From: CANRIN01 sp964493515
Lineage (GTDB): Bacteria; Bacillota; Clostridia; Oscillospirales; JAAYOS01
DNA length: 37,447 nt
Assembly (NCBI GenBank): GCA_964493515.1
Contig: CAZBNJ010000018.1
Coordinates: 1-37,447, forward strand
Reading direction: 5' to 3'
Below, piece after piece: positions 1 through 7,793 of this stretch. Numbering within the stretch: the first letter of the stretch is position 1; the number at the start of each line of letters is the position of its first letter. The position numbers were made by a program, and so were the translations under genes. The notes under the pieces were generated by a model. It was not told the DNA's origin and made no database searches. It saw only the letters and a program-made list of their open reading frames with translations.

Positions 1-558
1 TATTTGTTTCTTGAAGTAGCGGCACGACCGCCAATCATAGGAATGTCGGTAGAAATTAATCTAAATACGTTATTGTTTTCAACATTGTAAACAAAACCGT
101 CTACTAAGCCTTTAAATGCAATGGCGTTATTTTTGCCGTTGTTATTTTTAGGCTTATTTTTATTTATAAATTCATCAATTGTACCAAAGCTTGTATCGGT
201 AGAAGTGTTGTTATTTTGTGCTTTGGTTTTTTCAACTTGTTTTTTTGTAATAGCTTGGTTAATTTTTGGAAGAACGATACCCATAGCTATGCAGTTTAGA
301 GCAACTGCAGCAATTGAGGTTGTTTTTTTAGCTATTTTAACTTTTTTAATTAAGGCATTAGTATCCATGCCTTTAAAACGGTCACCATATTTTTTAAGGT
401 CAGATACATCAAGTCCTGTTCCTTTTGTTACGCCTGTTAAGTATTCAACAGAATTTTTAATTGAATCGTTGCCCTCGTTTGCTTTGCAAAAGTCAATTGC
501 CATAGGTGTATTGAAAATTTTTTCGCAAATGAAGTCTCCTGCTTTTTTAAAAGCAGGG
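1..558 (-). CDS. AT-rich hypothetical protein fragment, open at both ends
   Basis: Reading the minus strand from 558 down to 1 gives about 186 codons without a stop. The reading begins LPAFKKAGDFICEKIF and ends near STDIPMIGGRAATSRNK. There is no start codon at the right end and no stop before position 1, so both ends are cut. The protein is Lys/Asn-rich, with a weakly hydrophobic stretch (IAAVALNCIAMGIVLP) in the middle and a low-complexity Asn/Lys segment after it. I do not recognise the family. The phrase DIPMIGGRAATSR faintly recalls a C-terminal motif of hypothetical proteins in AT-rich gut bacteria, but that is memory and not a match. GC is roughly one third by eye against about 60% to the right. 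Codon use (AAA, AAT, TTA, ATT) is unlike every other gene here, so it probably belongs to another genome or to inserted DNA. The plus-strand reading of the same stretch is a hydrophobic low-complexity shadow. Confidence 0.7.
538..557. repeat. Perfect inverted repeat at the composition break
   Basis: CCTGCTTTT (538-546) and AAAAGCAGG (549-557) are exact reverse complements separated by two bases. The GC-rich DNA begins immediately after the right arm. On the minus strand the palindrome lies inside the coding frame (PAFKKAG). It could be the place where two templates were joined, by fold-back during amplification or by misassembly, or it could be a chance palindrome in coding DNA. Confidence 0.6.
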
Positions 559-566
559 AGGCCGGT

Positions 567-1724
567 GTGGCGACCAAGTTCACGAGCGGCGACGCCATCG
601 ACGAGGACTGCTACCTCTACGCAAGCTTCGACTACACGCTGAGCGGACTTGTCAACAGCTACACGATGACGCTGGTCTACCGTGTCGCGCAGATAGTCCT
701 CGTGGTCGAGCCGGAGAACCCGGTCGAGCCCGAACAGCCCGGCACGGAGGAACCGGATGACGTCGAGAACGGCGGCGACACGACCGAGCCGACAGAGCCG
801 ACCGAGAACAACGAGCCGGCGGAGACCGTCGAGACTGCCGAAAATACCGAGACTGTCGAGACCGTCGAGACCACCGAGGTCGAGGTCATCGAGACCGTCG
901 AGCCGACCGATTCGACCGAAGGCACCGAGTCCGTTGAGGACGCCGCGCCTGTCGAGGAGGACGCGCCCGCCGAGATCGACGGCGCTGTCTACATCGACTA
1001 CGCGGACTACGCCGCGGGAGCGGATGCGGAGATTGTCTCGGAGGAGAACACCATGAGCATCGAGAGCGTCGAACTGCTCGTCATGGCGCTCCAGAACCTG
1101 ATAGCCGAGATAAGCGAGGCGGCTCCGATCGAAGAGACCGAGTCGACCGAGGACGCAGAGCCTGTCGAGGACACGGCACCCGCCGAGGACGCGGCACCCA
1201 TCGAGGAGGACGCGGCGCCCGCCGAGGAGACTGCGCCTGTCGAGGACGAGACCGCTCCGTCGGAGGACGACTACATCCCGACGGCCCCGTCCGAGGACAT
1301 CACCGACATCGGATCGGTCGCAAGCGACGACAAGCCGGTCGAGCCGATCATACCCGCCGAGCCGACCGAGCCGGAGACCCCGGTCGAGCCTGAAGAGCCG
1401 GTCGAGCCGGTGGATGAGCTGCTTGAGCTTGCCGTGATGAACTTCATGATGCTCAGCGCGCCGGTGGAGGACATGAACATGGCGGTCAGCGCGATACTCA
1501 CCGCGATGTACGCGACCGACAACCGCTCGCTCGTCTACATCCTGGACTTCGACGGAAACGGCTACCTCGACGACAGTGACTTCGGCTTCATACCCGGACA
1601 GCTGGGTCTGACGACGATAATCACCTGCTGGCGTGACACGATAACGTCGGTGCGCGAGGCGTTCCTCAAGCGCTGGGACGACGGCACAAGCTATTCGGCG
1701 AACGGACTGACCCGTCAGCCGTAA
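567..1724 (+). CDS. C-terminal fragment of a giant surface protein with acidic linker and EF-hand-like loop
   Basis: The frame is open leftward into the junction. The GTG at 567 is only the first start-like codon and has no ribosome binding site or signal peptide, so the N-terminal part is missing. Residues 1-50 look like the end of a beta domain. Residues about 50-285 are a Glu/Pro/Thr/Val/Asp linker with many repeats of the types EPTEP, TVETVE and APVEED, typical of extracellular spacers. Near residues 325-345 there is one calcium-loop motif, DFDGNGYLDDSDF, with ligands at loop positions 1, 3, 5, 9 and 12, as in one half of a type I dockerin; I see no second half. The same order of linker then calcium loop closes the 5051-residue protein at 18521-33676, so this is probably the tail of a paralogue. 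It is followed by a strong terminator at 1737. The stop is TAA at 1722-1724. Confidence 0.75.
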   Translation: MATKFTSGDAIDEDCYLYASFDYTLSGLVNSYTMTLVYRVAQIVLVVEPENPVEPEQPGTEEPDDVENGGDTTEPTEPTENNEPAETVETAENTETVETVETTEVEVIETVEPTDSTEGTESVEDAAPVEEDAPAEIDGAVYIDYADYAAGADAEIVSEENTMSIESVELLVMALQNLIAEISEAAPIEETESTEDAEPVEDTAPAEDAAPIEEDAAPAEETAPVEDETAPSEDDYIPTAPSEDITDIGSVASDDKPVEPIIPAEPTEPETPVEPEEPVEPVDELLELAVMNFMMLSAPVEDMNMAVSAILTAMYATDNRSLVYILDFDGNGYLDDSDFGFIPGQLGLTTIITCWRDTITSVREAFLKRWDDGTSYSANGLTRQP

Positions 1725-1736
1725 AGAGTAAGACGC

Positions 1737-1773
1737 AAAGGACGGAGCAAAAGCTGCTCCGTCCTTTGTTCAT
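1737..1773 (+). terminator. Rho-independent terminator after the truncated gene
   Basis: A perfect 13-bp stem, 1737-1749 with 1755-1767 (AAAGGACGGAGCA against TGCTCCGTCCTTT), has a 5-nt loop and is followed by TTTGTTC. It begins 12 nt after the TAA stop of the preceding gene and separates it from the downstream operon promoter. Confidence 0.85.
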
Positions 1774-1775
1774 GC

Positions 1776-1836
1776 TGTGGAAAACCGCAAAAAACTGTGG
1801 AAAAACATTGACAAATAAGGGAATCTGTCGTACACT
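1776..1836 (+). promoter_or_regulatory. Sigma-A-type promoter of the giant-protein operon with two upstream direct repeats
   Basis: TTGACA (1808-1813) is a perfect -35. After a 17-nt spacer, TACACT (1831-1836) is a 4-of-6 -10. The predicted start is near 1843, about 70 nt before the ATG at 1914. Just upstream are two direct copies of TGTGGAAAA, at 1776-1784 and 1796-1804, exactly 20 bp apart and so on the same helix face, with GCAAAAAAC overlapping the gap. These could be activator sites or an A-tract UP element. They are also one base from a DnaA-box form (TGTGGATAA). The promoter at 33825 has the same arrangement. Apart from this promoter and the two hairpins described next to it, I see nothing else in the 189-nt gap from 1725 to 1913. 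Confidence 0.75.
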
Positions 1837-1840
1837 AAAC

Positions 1841-1861
1841 TAGTCGGATACTATCCGGCTA
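1841..1861. promoter_or_regulatory. Palindrome at the predicted transcription start (operator or 5' mRNA hairpin)
   Basis: TAGTCGGATA (1841-1850), one central C, and TATCCGGCTA (1852-1861) form a near-perfect 21-bp palindrome with one G-T position. It sits at about -2 to +19 relative to the predicted start. As DNA it could bind a dimeric repressor. As RNA it would fold into a stem-loop at the very 5' end of the message, an arrangement known to protect some bacterial mRNAs from decay. The sequence cannot separate these two readings. Confidence 0.5.
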
Positions 1862-1913
1862 TATTTGGCGCGCAAAAACGTAGGATAACACTGTCCGGAA
1901 AGGGGGCGGAAGC

Positions 1914-4900
1914 ATGGAAAAACGCAATACCTGGCGCTCGCTTGCAGCGGGTCTGCTCCTTGCTGCTATCGTGCTTGCCGCACCTCTGATGCTCACCACG
2001 AGCGAGGGCGCGAGCGTGCCCGGGCCGTCCACCCCGACCATCCTGCTCGACGGAATGTCGCTGCGGCTGGACAACGACGGCAACATCCAGGCGTATATCG
2101 ACGTGTGGACAAAGGGGATAGTCCGTTCGCACGGCACGGTCTTCTACCTTAAATACAATCCGGAGTGGCTGGAGCCCTCCGACTACTATACCAACGAGGT
2201 CATACCCGACACCGCCGGCATGAAGGCGATGACCGAGGGGGACGGCGCGAACAACTTCTTCGTATACAACCCCGAGCTGTACATAAAGGAGTACGATGAC
2301 GGCAGGGTCGTGCGCGAGAATCCGTTCGGCGAGGTGTACAAGAACACCGGCAGTATGTCGCAGAAGGAGACCTATTACCGCCAGCTGGACAACACGTCGT
2401 CGGGGGACACCGCGAACATGATACAGCTCACGCTGTACCTCGACCGCTACCGCCTGATAGACGACTTCGCCGCGGCGGACAGGGGAGACTATACGATAAG
2501 CGGCAACATCTTCCAGAGCGAGGGAGAGTTCGGCGAGGGCGAAAGCTCTCAGACCGAGATATTCAACTATCTCGCTGCGGTGGATGAAAACGAAAACGAG
2601 ATAACCGCGCCCGCAAACACGGCGATAAAGCTGGGCACGCTCAGCTTCAGGGTGACGAGCCGCGAGGCGCTGCGCGACATGGTCGTGGAGTTCGGCGGCA
2701 AGACGCTCTACTGGTACGAAAACAACGTCGACGCGACCGGCAGCAGCACGCCGATATACGCGGACGCGACCAAGAACGCCGGGGGCATGCTGACCGCGAC
2801 CTACAAATATCCGTGGAATATATGGGCGTATGTGCCGGACAACAGTGAGATATACAGAGACACGTCGTTCAACGTGCCTAACGGCAAAAACGGCGTGGAC
2901 AAAGCTGCGGCGGAGATACACTACGACTTCGGTCACGAGCTTATCAGCGCCGAGCTGCTCCGTCCCGAGGTGACGATAAACGCCTACCGCGCGTACAGCG
3001 AACCGGGCACGGGCGTTGCAGCCGCGCACGCGAATGTCGCCGCCGCGCTGCAGAAGTACAGCCCGACGGTGGTCGCGAGCTACGCGGATATGCGCGTGCA
3101 GAACTTTACGATGAACTGGGGCGCGGCGAACACGCTCGGCCGCACATACGACTTTACCGTCTACACGCGCTATACCGGCACGGATGTGACGATAGCCGCC
3201 GTGCTTGCCGACCCGAACGCGTATCCCGACTATCATGTCCACTACGATTACAGCGTCGTCATCGGCGAGGGCGGCACGGTGACCGAGGTGGGCACACCGT
3301 CGCTGTGGAAGGACATCACGTCGATAGCCGGCTATGAGTACGACCCGAGACAGGGCGATTATATCGCCACACAGTATTTCTACTACACCAACGGCGAGAC
3401 CGACGAGCTGACCGGCGCGCCGATATACTACCGCTATCCGAATCCGATGGAGGCGCATCTGACCGTGACTCCGGTCACCGTTATCGGTATCACCGCGGAC
3501 GGACTGGAGAAGCGCTACACCGTTCCGGACGCGCTGAAGATAAAGACGACCGACGCTCTGGAACTGCCGAGCACGGTGCGAATACTCACCGACATCGTCA
3601 GCGGCGCGCCCGGACTGTACCTGGATATCGGCAGCGAGGGAGCGTATTCGCTTCCCGGATGGCTGCCCGCCACCAGCGACATGGCAACGCTGCATCCGAC
3701 GGAGGACGACGGCGAGCTGAACACGACCAGACACTGGCCGACCGACGCCGACTCGGAGAACTGCTCGGGCAACTACATATTTGAAATGGGCACCGAGAAC
3801 ACCGAGGGCGGTACCACTACCGTGACGGAGTATCCGGAGGTGCTGCGCCAGGACATCCGCGCAAAGTATCCGTGGCTGACGGTAGACGAGGACTATCCGA
3901 TACATGCGGTTCGCCGTGTCGCGGACGAGGGCGAGGCGGTGCACGTCTACCGCGTCAAGTGGGACAGCACGACCGCGTCGGCGTATCAGGACGGTCAGAC
4001 CGACTACACCAACGACAACCTGACGCTGAATCTGGCGGTCACGCATAACGAGACGGATCATATATTCGGGCCGAACGTCTCCTTCCGCGTCCGTATGCCG
4101 AACGGTCGGATGATAGAGACCGGCAGCGGCGAGCCAGCCGACGGCGATACCGCGCCGGAAAACTGGTTTGATGAGAGCTCGACGGCGGTCACGCAGGACT
4201 ACGCGAGCTATAAAGAGGAAGAATATCAGGGAGACTTCGGCGGCGTCAACTACACGCACGCGAGACAGCTCGTCATAGTGCCGGGACGCACCGGCGAGCG
4301 CGAGTCAACGCCTACCGACAACACGTCTACGCGCGTGTTTGTTGACGAGCGCGCCGAGCTGCGCCGCATGATAAACCTGGGCGGCTACTTCGAGATATCC
4401 ATAAACGCGGATACCAAGGATCCAAGCGAGGTGTGGAGCGAGTTCTACCCCGTCTATGTCCCGCCGCGCCAGAACGACTATGAGGAGGACAAGGAGTACA
4501 ACTTCATCGGACTGAACGCCGGACTGTTCGACTATCGCGGCAGTGTCAGCGATACACTGACCTTCCCGCGCGGCGAGTACTATCCGATAGAGACGCAGAC
4601 CGCCGGAGGAAAGACGCCGAACACCTTCCGCACCGAGAAGGAGGACTACGGCGTACTCACCACCTACGACGGCGAGACAGGCGACCAGCCCGGACGCACC
4701 TATACCTTCCGCGTGAAGCACTCGAACACCGCGGGGGTGGTGTGGGACGTCCTGAATCCGGACAACACGCTGCCGTCGGAGAGCACCTATTTCGGCACGG
4801 TCAGCAAGTATAACTCAAAGGGCGACAACGACTTCACCGATATGACTTACAACGGCTACGGCAAGGTGACAAATCCGACCGCCGCGCCGCACGAGCCGGT

Positions 4901-7793
4901 GATTCGTTTCGCCGAACTCGGTCAGGAAAAACAGGTCGAGAGTCTGCACCTCATATACGAAGGCACCGAGACGCTGAACGTGCTCAGCGAGCCGCGCGGC
5001 GCGTACGACGAGGTCACCGACGTCATATTCGACACGCAGACCGAGGGCTATATCGTGCGGCAGAGCTTTGTTTTGACGCTGCTCAACGCCGGCACGACTG
5101 ACATCGACGGAATATATATCGACACCGACATAGATATAAACATACCGCCGTATAACGCGGACGCGAACGGCGCGGACAGCTATGCCAGCCACTTCTATAT
5201 ATCGGACAAACCGGCATCCTTCCTTGCCGCGGGCTGTAAGACCACCTTTACCGTGACGTATGTCTACGACCTGCGCTCGGCGGATAACGGCGGCGCGTTC
5301 GACTATCTCGACAAGCTGTATGTCTGCTCGAACCGCAGCGGTGTGGCGGAGTATCTGTGCGAGTTCGACGCGCACTTCGCGGTCACCCGCAAGGCGGTCA
5401 ACCGCGTCACGGTCATCGTGCTGCCGCCGTTCAAGAACGAGACCGGCGAGACGATAACCATCGGAGGAAAGAGCATCGCGCCGGGCGAGGAGTTCTACCT
5501 CGGCGAGGCGGGAGTCATAGGCGGACTGCCGCTTGACGACAGCGGACAGCCGAACGGCACGACCATGGACTATACCTACGCGTCGTCGATGAGAACGGCG
5601 GGCGAGCAGGTGTATATCGGCACCTTCCCATATGAGGAGTACGAGGTCGAGATAGTTTTGCAGACCTCGTCGGGCGCGTTTGTGACGCTTCAGGAGATGT
5701 CCGACTACGACGGCGTGTACAACTTTGAGATGCCGTCGAGAAACGTGACGGTGTACGTCATCTTCCGCGAGCCGACGATATCCAAGCTGCGGCCCGCGGA
5801 CATAAACGTCTACGCCGGCGAGACCTCGGCGCAGGCGAGCGACCGCACGCTCCGTGACCAGACCAGAAAGGTCATGTGGCAGAAGTCGTTTACCGACGCG
5901 GAGGTGGCATCGTCGCTCAACCAGACAAACGAGATAGACCATATGAAGCTCATGCGCGGCGGCAAAGCGGCGGCAAACTCGTTCAACGCGAGCGTGGCGC
6001 ACTATCTTGTCGTGCTTGAATACGAGGAGGAGTATGTCCAGGCTGAGGCACTGCTCCGCAAGGTGCTCGCGATAAGCGATCCGGCGCTGTCGACCGATCT
6101 CGCACGCGCCGCGCTGAGGGAGATAGGCTACGACGGATGGAATTCCTACAAGAACCTGGACATAGATAATATAGATATTGATATGGCGGTCTACCGCTAC
6201 AAGGACGAGAGCATGGTGGATGAGGACAGCGTCGAGACGGTATACTCAAACGGCTACAACATAGGCGACGATCTGCGCGACGGCGCCGCAAAGGCGGGCA
6301 ATTCCGGCGACACATCGGTGCCGACCAAGCATACGAGCACGGTGTTCCGTGCGCCGACCTGGGGCGCCCGCGAGTGGCTGGTGATAACGCTCGGATACGA
6401 CGACCCCGGACTGCCGGGCAGCCGCGTCGAGCGCAGCTACTACATCGAGCTTGTCCGCCGACCGAGTTACAGCGTTACGAAAAACTATGGAAACTCGCCG
6501 GTAGGCATGATATACAACACCGAGAAGTTCCGCACAGACGCGGGCGGCGAAATGCTCTACGGTCTCAACGACCTCGGCGCGGCGGTGCTGAAGGCGTTTG
6601 AGAGCACCCGCAGCTTTGTGGGTCTTACCGACCTGCCCTACGCCATCGAGAAGGACACAAGCGGCATAGGCGCGAGCCTCATCTACAACCGAGAGGCGTG
6701 GGTGGGCAAGGGACTGCTCTACGATCCCGATTCGCTGACCAGTGTGGACACCTACTATGTCGGCGTCGACAAGGACGGCGGCAGGGTAAACGACAAGGCG
6801 TACTATAAATATGCGGCAAACGGCAGCGGCGACTATACGCTCGACCTCGACGTGGTGGAGGAGTACACCGACCTCGACCTCGACCCATATTCGCTGTTCG
6901 TGCTGCTCGGCGAGGACTTTGACGACCCGGGTCTGGAGGAGATAAAGGACTCGTCGATGCGCGCGGTCGAGCCGGAGCGCGTGCGCAGGTATATCACCGG
7001 CGTTGTGCTGCTCGACGAGAGCGCGTCCACGCAGGTCGGACGGTTTGACGGTGCGACCGAGACCGATGAGAACGGCTTGACGGCTATAAAGACGGTGGAT
7101 ATCGAGCTTGGCACGCTCGCCGACGAGATGCACCTCGAGGCGGCGTTCTGGCAGGCTACGCACAGCTATACACAGGCCACGCACTACTATCTCGGCACGC
7201 CCTACCCGGTGTATGTCGATAACGAGACGGGAAATGAATACTTCCTGTACGACAGCACTTATTGGGACGTGAATACGCAGCTGAGCCTGAGGGACGACGA
7301 GATAGCCGCGCGCCTGGAGGCAAAGATGATAGACCATCCGACAAAGGTCGCGATACGTCCGGGAGTGTACACGCTGGTGTACGAATTCAAGGACTTCGAC
7401 AGCGTGGTCGACGAGGACCGCGAGCCGCTGCGCGAGACGCGGCAGATAGTTGTACTCGGACGCGTGGGCGACGTGAACGCGGACGACTTTGTGGAAAACG
7501 ACGCGACCTACGCCGCGGCGATGGGCAACGCCGCGCAGACGGTAAAACCGAGCGGCAGCGACGAGTCGATAATCGAAAAGCGCGTATACGATCCGCTGGG
7601 ACAGGACTCGGTGAACGTGCTGCACTCGAACGTCATCAAATTCCGCACGGCGGACGTGAATAACGACCGCGACGTGAACGACATCGACGCAAACGCGCTC
7701 CATTCGGCGCTGGCAGGCATACGCCAGTTCTATGAGCCGTGCGAATATTCCAACCTGCCCGAAGTCGACGCGAAGGGGGGTGCTTCTCGATGA
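1914..7793 (+). CDS. Giant secreted protein (1959 aa) with N-terminal cohesin-like domain and C-terminal dockerin
   Basis: The ATG at 1914 follows a strong ribosome site (AAAGGGGG, 1899-1906) by 7 nt. A signal peptide occupies residues 1-33, with a hydrophobic core GLLLAAIVLAAPLML. Residues about 38-270 look cohesin-like: a motif FYLKYNPEWLEP near residue 76 and a closing strand LGTLSFRVTS near 240-250. A series of beta-rich regions follows, including an Ig-like domain at about 1032-1160 and one InlB-B-like repeat at about 1162-1287 ending in FEMPSRNVTVYVIF. A helical stretch at about 1305-1400 follows. Residues about 1485-1850 are a module shared with the next gene, placed directly before a dockerin at about 1850-1945. 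The dockerin's second loop, DVNNDRDVNDID, has all ligands; the first, DVNADDFVEND, is one residue short of the usual spacing. No LPXTG, SLH or membrane anchor is visible, so attachment through the dockerin is the simplest idea (inference). This is the first gene of a three-gene operon, and its stop overlaps the next start. No enzyme domain is recognised. The family calls rest on motif reading only. Confidence 0.85.
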   Translation: MEKRNTWRSLAAGLLLAAIVLAAPLMLTTSEGASVPGPSTPTILLDGMSLRLDNDGNIQAYIDVWTKGIVRSHGTVFYLKYNPEWLEPSDYYTNEVIPDTAGMKAMTEGDGANNFFVYNPELYIKEYDDGRVVRENPFGEVYKNTGSMSQKETYYRQLDNTSSGDTANMIQLTLYLDRYRLIDDFAAADRGDYTISGNIFQSEGEFGEGESSQTEIFNYLAAVDENENEITAPANTAIKLGTLSFRVTSREALRDMVVEFGGKTLYWYENNVDATGSSTPIYADATKNAGGMLTATYKYPWNIWAYVPDNSEIYRDTSFNVPNGKNGVDKAAAEIHYDFGHELISAELLRPEVTINAYRAYSEPGTGVAAAHANVAAALQKYSPTVVASYADMRVQNFTMNWGAANTLGRTYDFTVYTRYTGTDVTIAAVLADPNAYPDYHVHYDYSVVIGEGGTVTEVGTPSLWKDITSIAGYEYDPRQGDYIATQYFYYTNGETDELTGAPIYYRYPNPMEAHLTVTPVTVIGITADGLEKRYTVPDALKIKTTDALELPSTVRILTDIVSGAPGLYLDIGSEGAYSLPGWLPATSDMATLHPTEDDGELNTTRHWPTDADSENCSGNYIFEMGTENTEGGTTTVTEYPEVLRQDIRAKYPWLTVDEDYPIHAVRRVADEGEAVHVYRVKWDSTTASAYQDGQTDYTNDNLTLNLAVTHNETDHIFGPNVSFRVRMPNGRMIETGSGEPADGDTAPENWFDESSTAVTQDYASYKEEEYQGDFGGVNYTHARQLVIVPGRTGERESTPTDNTSTRVFVDERAELRRMINLGGYFEISINADTKDPSEVWSEFYPVYVPPRQNDYEEDKEYNFIGLNAGLFDYRGSVSDTLTFPRGEYYPIETQTAGGKTPNTFRTEKEDYGVLTTYDGETGDQPGRTYTFRVKHSNTAGVVWDVLNPDNTLPSESTYFGTVSKYNSKGDNDFTDMTYNGYGKVTNPTAAPHEPVIRFAELGQEKQVESLHLIYEGTETLNVLSEPRGAYDEVTDVIFDTQTEGYIVRQSFVLTLLNAGTTDIDGIYIDTDIDINIPPYNADANGADSYASHFYISDKPASFLAAGCKTTFTVTYVYDLRSADNGGAFDYLDKLYVCSNRSGVAEYLCEFDAHFAVTRKAVNRVTVIVLPPFKNETGETITIGGKSIAPGEEFYLGEAGVIGGLPLDDSGQPNGTTMDYTYASSMRTAGEQVYIGTFPYEEYEVEIVLQTSSGAFVTLQEMSDYDGVYNFEMPSRNVTVYVIFREPTISKLRPADINVYAGETSAQASDRTLRDQTRKVMWQKSFTDAEVASSLNQTNEIDHMKLMRGGKAAANSFNASVAHYLVVLEYEEEYVQAEALLRKVLAISDPALSTDLARAALREIGYDGWNSYKNLDIDNIDIDMAVYRYKDESMVDEDSVETVYSNGYNIGDDLRDGAAKAGNSGDTSVPTKHTSTVFRAPTWGAREWLVITLGYDDPGLPGSRVERSYYIELVRRPSYSVTKNYGNSPVGMIYNTEKFRTDAGGEMLYGLNDLGAAVLKAFESTRSFVGLTDLPYAIEKDTSGIGASLIYNREAWVGKGLLYDPDSLTSVDTYYVGVDKDGGRVNDKAYYKYAANGSGDYTLDLDVVEEYTDLDLDPYSLFVLLGEDFDDPGLEEIKDSSMRAVEPERVRRYITGVVLLDESASTQVGRFDGATETDENGLTAIKTVDIELGTLADEMHLEAAFWQATHSYTQATHYYLGTPYPVYVDNETGNEYFLYDSTYWDVNTQLSLRDDEIAARLEAKMIDHPTKVAIRPGVYTLVYEFKDFDSVVDEDREPLRETRQIVVLGRVGDVNADDFVENDATYAAAMGNAAQTVKPSGSDESIIEKRVYDPLGQDSVNVLHSNVIKFRTADVNNDRDVNDIDANALHSALAGIRQFYEPCEYSNLPEVDAKGGASR
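7773..7792 (+). promoter_or_regulatory. Ribosome binding site and ATGA overlap that fix the start of the SLH-anchor gene
   Basis: AAGGGGGG (7773-7780) lies 9 nt before the ATG at 7790. That ATG overlaps the TGA stop (7791-7793) of the upstream gene, implying translational coupling. An in-frame GTG at 7739 has no ribosome site and would put a charged, non-signal extension before the clear signal peptide MRGKTFAALLSLF, so 7790 is preferred. Confidence 0.8.

Noticed and set aside
121..642. Plus-strand hydrophobic frame of 173 codons across the junction
   Set aside because: It is a shadow of the Lys/Asn-rich minus-strand frame (poly-A coding read as Leu/Phe), and it changes character abruptly at the join.
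1776..1804. Two DnaA-box-like sequences suggesting a replication origin
   Set aside because: Only two imperfect boxes exist, next to a good promoter. There is no AT-rich unwinding region and no dnaA or dnaN nearby. The same spacing recurs at the second promoter, so a promoter role is simpler.
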